From Streptomyces noursei (GTDB lineage Bacteria; Actinomycetota; Actinomycetes; Streptomycetales; Streptomycetaceae): a DNA stretch of 58,592 nt. This document shows positions 55,069 to 58,592 of the stretch, piece by piece (within the stretch, counting starts at the first letter, position 1; each line of letters opens with the position of its first letter). The DNA is taken from positions 103,368-161,959 of the forward strand of contig NZ_LWBU01000110.1 of NCBI RefSeq assembly GCF_001646665.1, given 5' to 3'. The position numbers were made by a program, and so were the translations under genes. Below the pieces are notes generated by a model. The model made no database searches. It worked only from the letters and a program-made list of their open reading frames with translations, and was not told the DNA's origin.

Positions 55069-55851
55069 ATGACCGAGAACACTGTGTGCCGCCGCCTCGT
55101 GGGCCGTACCGCCGTCATCACCGGCGCCGGCAGCGGCATCGGCCTCGCCACCGCGCGCCGCCTCGCCTCCGAGGGCGCCCACGTCGTCTGCGGCGACATC
55201 GACGAGCGGGCCGGCAAGGCCGTGGCCGACGAGGTCGGCGGCACCTTCGTCCGCGTCGACGTCACCGACCCCGAGGAGGTGGAGGCGCTCTTCCGGACCG
55301 CGTACGACACCTACGGCAGCGTCGACATCGCCTTCAACAACGCCGGCATCTCGCCGCCCGACGACGACTCGATCCTCACCACCGGGCTGGAGGCGTGGAA
55401 GCGCGTCCAGGAGGTCAACCTCACCTCCGTCTACCTCTGCTGCAAGGCCGCCATCCCCTACATGCAGCGCCAGGGCCGCGGCTCCATCATCAACACGGCC
55501 TCCTTCGTGGCCGTCATGGGCGCCGCCACCAGCCAGATCTCGTACACCGCGTCCAAGGGCGGCGTCCTCGCCATGTCCCGCGAACTGGGCGTGCAGTTCG
55601 CCCGCGAGGGCATCCGCGTCAACGCCCTGTGCCCGGGACCGGTGAACACCCCGCTCCTCCAGGAGCTGTTCGCCAAGGACCCCGAGCGGGCCGCCCGCCG
55701 CCTGGTCCACATCCCGGCCGGCCGCTTCGCCGAGGCCGAGGAGATCGCGGCCGCCGTGGCGTTCCTGGCGAGCGACGACTCCTCGTTCGTCAACGCCACC
55801 GACTTCCTCGTCGACGGCGGCATCGCCGGCGCGTACGTCACCCCGCTGTAG
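55069..55851 (+). CDS. short-chain dehydrogenase/reductase
   Basis: A 260-residue classical SDR. The cofactor motif TGAGSGIGLATARRLA is near residue 17, NNAGIS near 90, catalytic Ser/Tyr/Lys in TASFVAVMGAATSQISYTAS with Tyr ~159 and Lys ~163, and the PG motif CPGPVNTPL follows. The Asp in GDIDERAG after the second strand suggests NAD+ preference. ATG follows GGAGG. As the third gene after glnA4 it is a good candidate for oxidising the gamma-glutamyl alcohol to the aldehyde. A perfect hairpin ends the operon. Confidence 0.9.
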   Translation: MTENTVCRRLVGRTAVITGAGSGIGLATARRLASEGAHVVCGDIDERAGKAVADEVGGTFVRVDVTDPEEVEALFRTAYDTYGSVDIAFNNAGISPPDDDSILTTGLEAWKRVQEVNLTSVYLCCKAAIPYMQRQGRGSIINTASFVAVMGAATSQISYTASKGGVLAMSRELGVQFAREGIRVNALCPGPVNTPLLQELFAKDPERAARRLVHIPAGRFAEAEEIAAAVAFLASDDSSFVNATDFLVDGGIAGAYVTPL

Positions 55852-55865
55852 TCCGGTCCCGGCGG

Positions 55866-55898
55866 CCGCGTGGCCCGCCCGCCCGGCGGGCCACGCGG
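55866..55898 (+). terminator. terminator of the glnA4 operon
   Basis: CCGCGTGGCCCGCC and GGCGGGCCACGCGG form a perfect 14-bp stem with a CGCCC loop, 15 bases after the SDR stop codon. Confidence 0.85.
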
Positions 55899-55949
55899 CG
55901 GGAGCGGGGGCGAGGGGGAGAACGCGCGGGCTCCCCGGCGTACGCCCCC

Positions 55950-55955
55950 TAAGGT
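55950..55955 (+). promoter_or_regulatory. -10 hexamer TAAGGT, leaderless DUF2510 gene
   Basis: TAAGGT, exactly six bases, then ATG at 55962. No Shine-Dalgarno sequence. Confidence 0.55.
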
Positions 55956-55961
55956 GACCGC

Positions 55962-56852
55962 ATGAGCATGACGACCCCGGCCGGCTGGTACCCCGACCCA
56001 GGCAACCCCGCCGTCGAACACTGGTGGGACGGCACCGCCTGGACCGGGCACACCCGGCCCGCGGCCACCGGCGCCCCCACCACCGTCATGGCCGCCCCGC
56101 CCCCGGCACGGCGGACCGGCCGCCTCCTCGCCGTCGTCGCCGCGGCCCTGGCCGTGACCGCCACGGCGGCGGTCGTCCTCCGCTCCGGCGAGGACCCGCC
56201 CCCGGCCGCCCGCAACAGCCCCGCGCCACCGACGAGCACCGGCTCCGCACCCGCTCCCGCGCCTCCGGCGGCCTCCCCCTCCGAGGACCCCACGGTCGTC
56301 GTCGACCAGCTCAACGGCATCACCCTGCCCGTCCTCGACGGCTGGGAGGAGCCGGAGTTCCTCACCGACGCCCTGCCCACCGTGGCGACGGTCGACGCCG
56401 CCCCGTGCCCCGCCGTCACCAGCCGCTCCTGCCGGCGCGGCTCGGTCTCCTCCCTCACCGCGACGGCCACCGGCACCAGCGACCCCGCCGCCATCGCCCG
56501 GGCGGACATCGCCCGGGCCGCCGAGCGCGCGTTCGGCGAGGACGCCCTGGGCGCGCGGCCGTACGGCGGCATCCGGTCCCACCAGGTCGTCGCCGAACGC
56601 CCCGCCGTCGTCGCCGGACGCACCGGCCACCTGGTGCGCTGGCGGGTCACCACCGGCCAGGGGCCCGGCGGCTACGTCCAGTCCCTGGTCTTCCCCTCGT
56701 CGCTGGGCAGCGAGTCGCCCGTCATCGTGCGGTTCGCCCTCTCCGCCGGCCCCGGCGCGCCGCCGCCGGGCACCATGGACGAGATCACCCGCGGCATCCG
56801 CCCCATCGGCAGCTCGACCGGCGGGGGAGTCGGCAGCTCCATCGGCCCCTGA
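55962..56852 (+). CDS. DUF2510 domain-containing membrane protein
   Basis: A 296-residue protein. The N-terminal DUF2510 repeat (AGWYPDPGNPAVEHWWDGTA) is cytoplasmic, followed by a membrane helix (LLAVVAAALAVTATAAVVL), a Pro/Ser/Ala linker (~85-110) and an extracytoplasmic domain of ~180 residues (QLNGITLPVLDGWEEPEF, PCPAVTSRSCRRGSVSSLTA with two cysteines). The domain is common in actinobacterial membrane proteins and of unknown function. It appears to be transcribed as a leaderless mRNA. It ends 12 bases before the convergent PLP-enzyme gene. Confidence 0.8.
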   Translation: MSMTTPAGWYPDPGNPAVEHWWDGTAWTGHTRPAATGAPTTVMAAPPPARRTGRLLAVVAAALAVTATAAVVLRSGEDPPPAARNSPAPPTSTGSAPAPAPPAASPSEDPTVVVDQLNGITLPVLDGWEEPEFLTDALPTVATVDAAPCPAVTSRSCRRGSVSSLTATATGTSDPAAIARADIARAAERAFGEDALGARPYGGIRSHQVVAERPAVVAGRTGHLVRWRVTTGQGPGGYVQSLVFPSSLGSESPVIVRFALSAGPGAPPPGTMDEITRGIRPIGSSTGGGVGSSIGP

Positions 56853-56864
56853 GCGGCCGGCCGG

Positions 56865-58067
56865 TCACAGGAACGTCCGGCCCTCGCCCCGGTACGTCGG
56901 TACGGTCGCGGTGACCCGGTCGCCCTCGATCAGGTGCAGCGCGTCGAACCGCTCGCACAGCTCGCCCGCCTTCGCGTGGCGGAACCACACCTTGTCGCCG
57001 ATCAGCAGGTCGTCGGCGGGGGAGCCCAGCAGCGGCGTCTGCACCTCGCCGGCCCCCTCCTGGGGGTCGTACCGCAGCCCCTCGGGCAGGTACGGCACCG
57101 GCGACCGGTCCGCGCCCGCCGCGCCCGACGCGGGGTAGCCGCCACCCAGCACGGTCACCACGCCCAGCCCCGGCCGGCGCACCACCGGCTGGGCGAACAG
57201 CGCCGCCGGACGCCCCGCGAACGACGTGTAGTTGTCGAACAGCCGCGGCAGGTACAGCCCCGACCCGGCCGCGATCTCCGTCACCGCGTCCTCGGCCGCC
57301 GTGTGCTGCACGCTCCCCGTCCCGCCGCCGTTGACGAACTCCAGGTCCGGCGCCACCGCCCGTACGGCCGCCACCACGGCCGCCCTGCGCACCGCCAGCT
57401 CCCGGCGCGCGGCCGACTGCATCAGCCGCACCGCACGCGACCGCACCGGCCGCCCGGCGATCGCGTCGCCCACCCCGGCGACATGGCCCTCGTACGCCAT
57501 CAGCCCCACGAGCCGGAACCCCGGGCGGCGCGCGACCGACCGCGCCACCTCCGCCACCTGCGCCGGCGTCCGCAGCGGCGAGCGGCGCGCCCCGACGCGC
57601 ACCCGGCCGCCCAGCAGGTGCAGCGAGGTGTCCAGCTCCAGACAGACCCGGACCTCCTCGGCGCCCCCGTCACGCGCCCGGTCGATCAGGTCCAGCTGCG
57701 CGGTGTCGTCGACCATCACGGTCACCGCCGCCGCGAGCTTGGCGTCCCGGGACAGCTCCGCGAACCCGGCACGGTCCGCCGAGGGGTACGCCAGCAGGAC
57801 GTCGCCGAACCCGGCCCGCGCCAGCCACAGCGACTCGTCCAGCGTGTACGACATGATCCCCGCGAACCCGTCGCGGGCCAGTACCCGCTCCAGCAGCGCG
57901 CGGCAGCGCACGGACTTGCTCGCCACCCGTACCGGCTTCCCGCCGGCCCGGCGGACCAGGTCGTCGGCGTTGGCGTCGAACGCCTCCAGATCGACGACGG
58001 CGAGGGGCGCGTCGAGGTGGGCGGTGGCCCGGTCGTACCGGGCCCGGTCAGCGGCACGCGGAGTCAT
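56865..58067 (-). CDS. PLP-dependent amino acid deaminase/aldolase (alanine-racemase-like)
   Basis: A 400-residue fold-III PLP enzyme. The N-terminal alanine-racemase-like barrel has the PLP lysine in RVASKSVRC, then VCLELDTSLHLLGGRVRVGA, GLMAYEGHVAGVGD and FVNGGGTGS for phosphate binding. The C-terminal domain has the D-threonine-aldolase-type His (KVWFRHAKAGELCERFDALH), consistent with D-amino acid deaminase or aldolase activity. ATG 58067 gives the natural N-terminus; no clear ribosome binding site. A palindrome lies 22 bases upstream. Confidence 0.82.
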   Translation of the reverse strand: MTPRAADRARYDRATAHLDAPLAVVDLEAFDANADDLVRRAGGKPVRVASKSVRCRALLERVLARDGFAGIMSYTLDESLWLARAGFGDVLLAYPSADRAGFAELSRDAKLAAAVTVMVDDTAQLDLIDRARDGGAEEVRVCLELDTSLHLLGGRVRVGARRSPLRTPAQVAEVARSVARRPGFRLVGLMAYEGHVAGVGDAIAGRPVRSRAVRLMQSAARRELAVRRAAVVAAVRAVAPDLEFVNGGGTGSVQHTAAEDAVTEIAAGSGLYLPRLFDNYTSFAGRPAALFAQPVVRRPGLGVVTVLGGGYPASGAAGADRSPVPYLPEGLRYDPQEGAGEVQTPLLGSPADDLLIGDKVWFRHAKAGELCERFDALHLIEGDRVTATVPTYRGEGRTFL

Positions 58068-58088
58068 GGCCAGAGCCTGCCAGAACCG

Positions 58089-58104
58089 CCTACCCGGGGG
58101 TAGG
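58089..58104. promoter_or_regulatory. palindrome upstream of the PLP enzyme
   Basis: CCTACCC-GG-GGGTAGG, perfect 7-bp arms, between the two divergent genes. A TAGGCG/TAGGGG-like core makes it a possible operator overlapping a promoter. Confidence 0.45.
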
Positions 58105-58237
58105 GGGACGATCCGGTCAGATCCGCCCCGACCTGCGGCCTCGTTCCCGATCAGGCGTACGCAGCCCGTAGAGTTACCCACGCGCTGACGAACGGGCCTG
58201 CCCCGCAAGGCGATCCGGACGACACCGAGGGGGGCGG

Positions 58238-58592
58238 ATGAGCACCGAGGCACGACACCCTTCCTCCCGCGCCACGGACGCCGCACGCCCCTCCAGCCCC
58301 ATACCGGGGCCCATGCCGCCGGCCGCGCCCGACCCCGCGCCGGTACGCCCCGCCCAGGCCCCCGGCACCCCGCCGAGGCCCGCCCAGGCCCCCGCCGCGC
58401 CGGCCGCCGAGACCACCGCCCGCCCGCGCCCCACCCGCACCGCCGCGCCCACCGCCCCGGCCGCCGCCCTGGAAAGCCCCGCCCGCCGCGGACGTTTGAT
58501 AAAGGCGCTGCCCCCGCTGCCCAGCGGCGTGCCCGTCGTCTCCGCCACCGCCTCCCAGTCGGGGGCCGCCTCCGCCCGCCCCACCCGCCAGG
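58238..58592 (+). CDS. N-terminal part of a Pro/Ala-rich protein, cut by the window end
   Basis: ATG with a strong GAGGGGGGCGG binding site opens a frame that stays open for 118 codons to the window end. The visible part is low-complexity Pro/Ala/Arg/Thr (RHPSSRATDAARPSSPIPGP, then RPAQAPGTPPRPAQAPA), turning more ordered near GRLIKALPPLPSGVPVVSA. Such tails precede membrane or kinase domains, but nothing identifies this one. It is divergent from the PLP enzyme. Confidence 0.6.
   Translation, partial: MSTEARHPSSRATDAARPSSPIPGPMPPAAPDPAPVRPAQAPGTPPRPAQAPAAPAAETTARPRPTRTAAPTAPAAALESPARRGRLIKALPPLPSGVPVVSATASQSGAASARPTRQ

Overview
The window is typical Streptomyces chromosome. Coding regions look to be near 72% G+C with GTG and TTG starts, and the gene set (gylR-glpFKD, metH, the Pup-proteasome locus, tatAC, HelY-type helicase, an ethanolamine/gamma-glutamylation cluster) matches, from memory, the block around SCO1604-SCO1662 of S. 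coelicolor. I see no rRNA or tRNA gene, CRISPR array, prophage or complete insertion sequence.

Layout: (1) 1-6.7 kb, minus strand: a PAC2-family protein, then the glycerol operon gylR, glpF, glpK, glpD, with two near-identical candidate GylR operators. (2) 6.9-15 kb, plus strand: cobalamin-dependent methionine synthase, a HAD hydrolase, and two paralogous family-5 substrate-binding lipoproteins with no permease or ATPase genes nearby. (3) 15.1-19.1 kb: an orphan NarL-type response regulator, a RecB-like Fe-S nuclease, a site-2 protease with CBS domains and the tRNA m1A58 methyltransferase. (4) 19.3-34.1 kb: the Pup-proteasome system (arc, dop, pup, prcB, prcA, pafA, pafB, pafC), with a ferredoxin, a LacI/MFS pair and two FKBP-type prolyl isomerases interleaved. 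(5) 34.1-39.7 kb: two small proteins, tatA, tatC, a small secreted protein and a Ski2-like helicase. (6) 39.7-43.1 kb: a MerR regulator divergent from a three-gene operon (two membrane proteins and an ADP-ribosylglycohydrolase). (7) 43.8-49.05 kb: an iron-box-controlled siderophore-interacting protein, a 5'-3' exonuclease, an XRE-cupin regulator coupled to a cytoplasmic BtuF-like metal receptor, and a TDT exporter divergent from a LysR regulator. (8) 49.2-55.9 kb: glutamine amidotransferase, amino acid/amine permease, FadR-type regulator, GlnA4-like gamma-glutamyl ligase, aldehyde dehydrogenase and short-chain dehydrogenase, which together make a plausible gamma-glutamylated amine (ethanolamine) catabolic pathway. 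(9) 55.9-58.6 kb: a DUF2510 membrane protein, a PLP amino acid deaminase/aldolase and the start of a truncated gene.

Most of this is conserved core. The least explained signals are: at least six genes with a TANNNT hexamer exactly six bases before ATG (a leaderless-transcript signature); several clean palindromes at divergent regulator promoters (LacI, MerR, LysR); a 185-bp MITE-like element whose ends supply the stop codons of both flanking convergent genes; a possible 19-residue leader peptide before tatA; and the MerR-controlled membrane/ADP-ribosylglycohydrolase operon.
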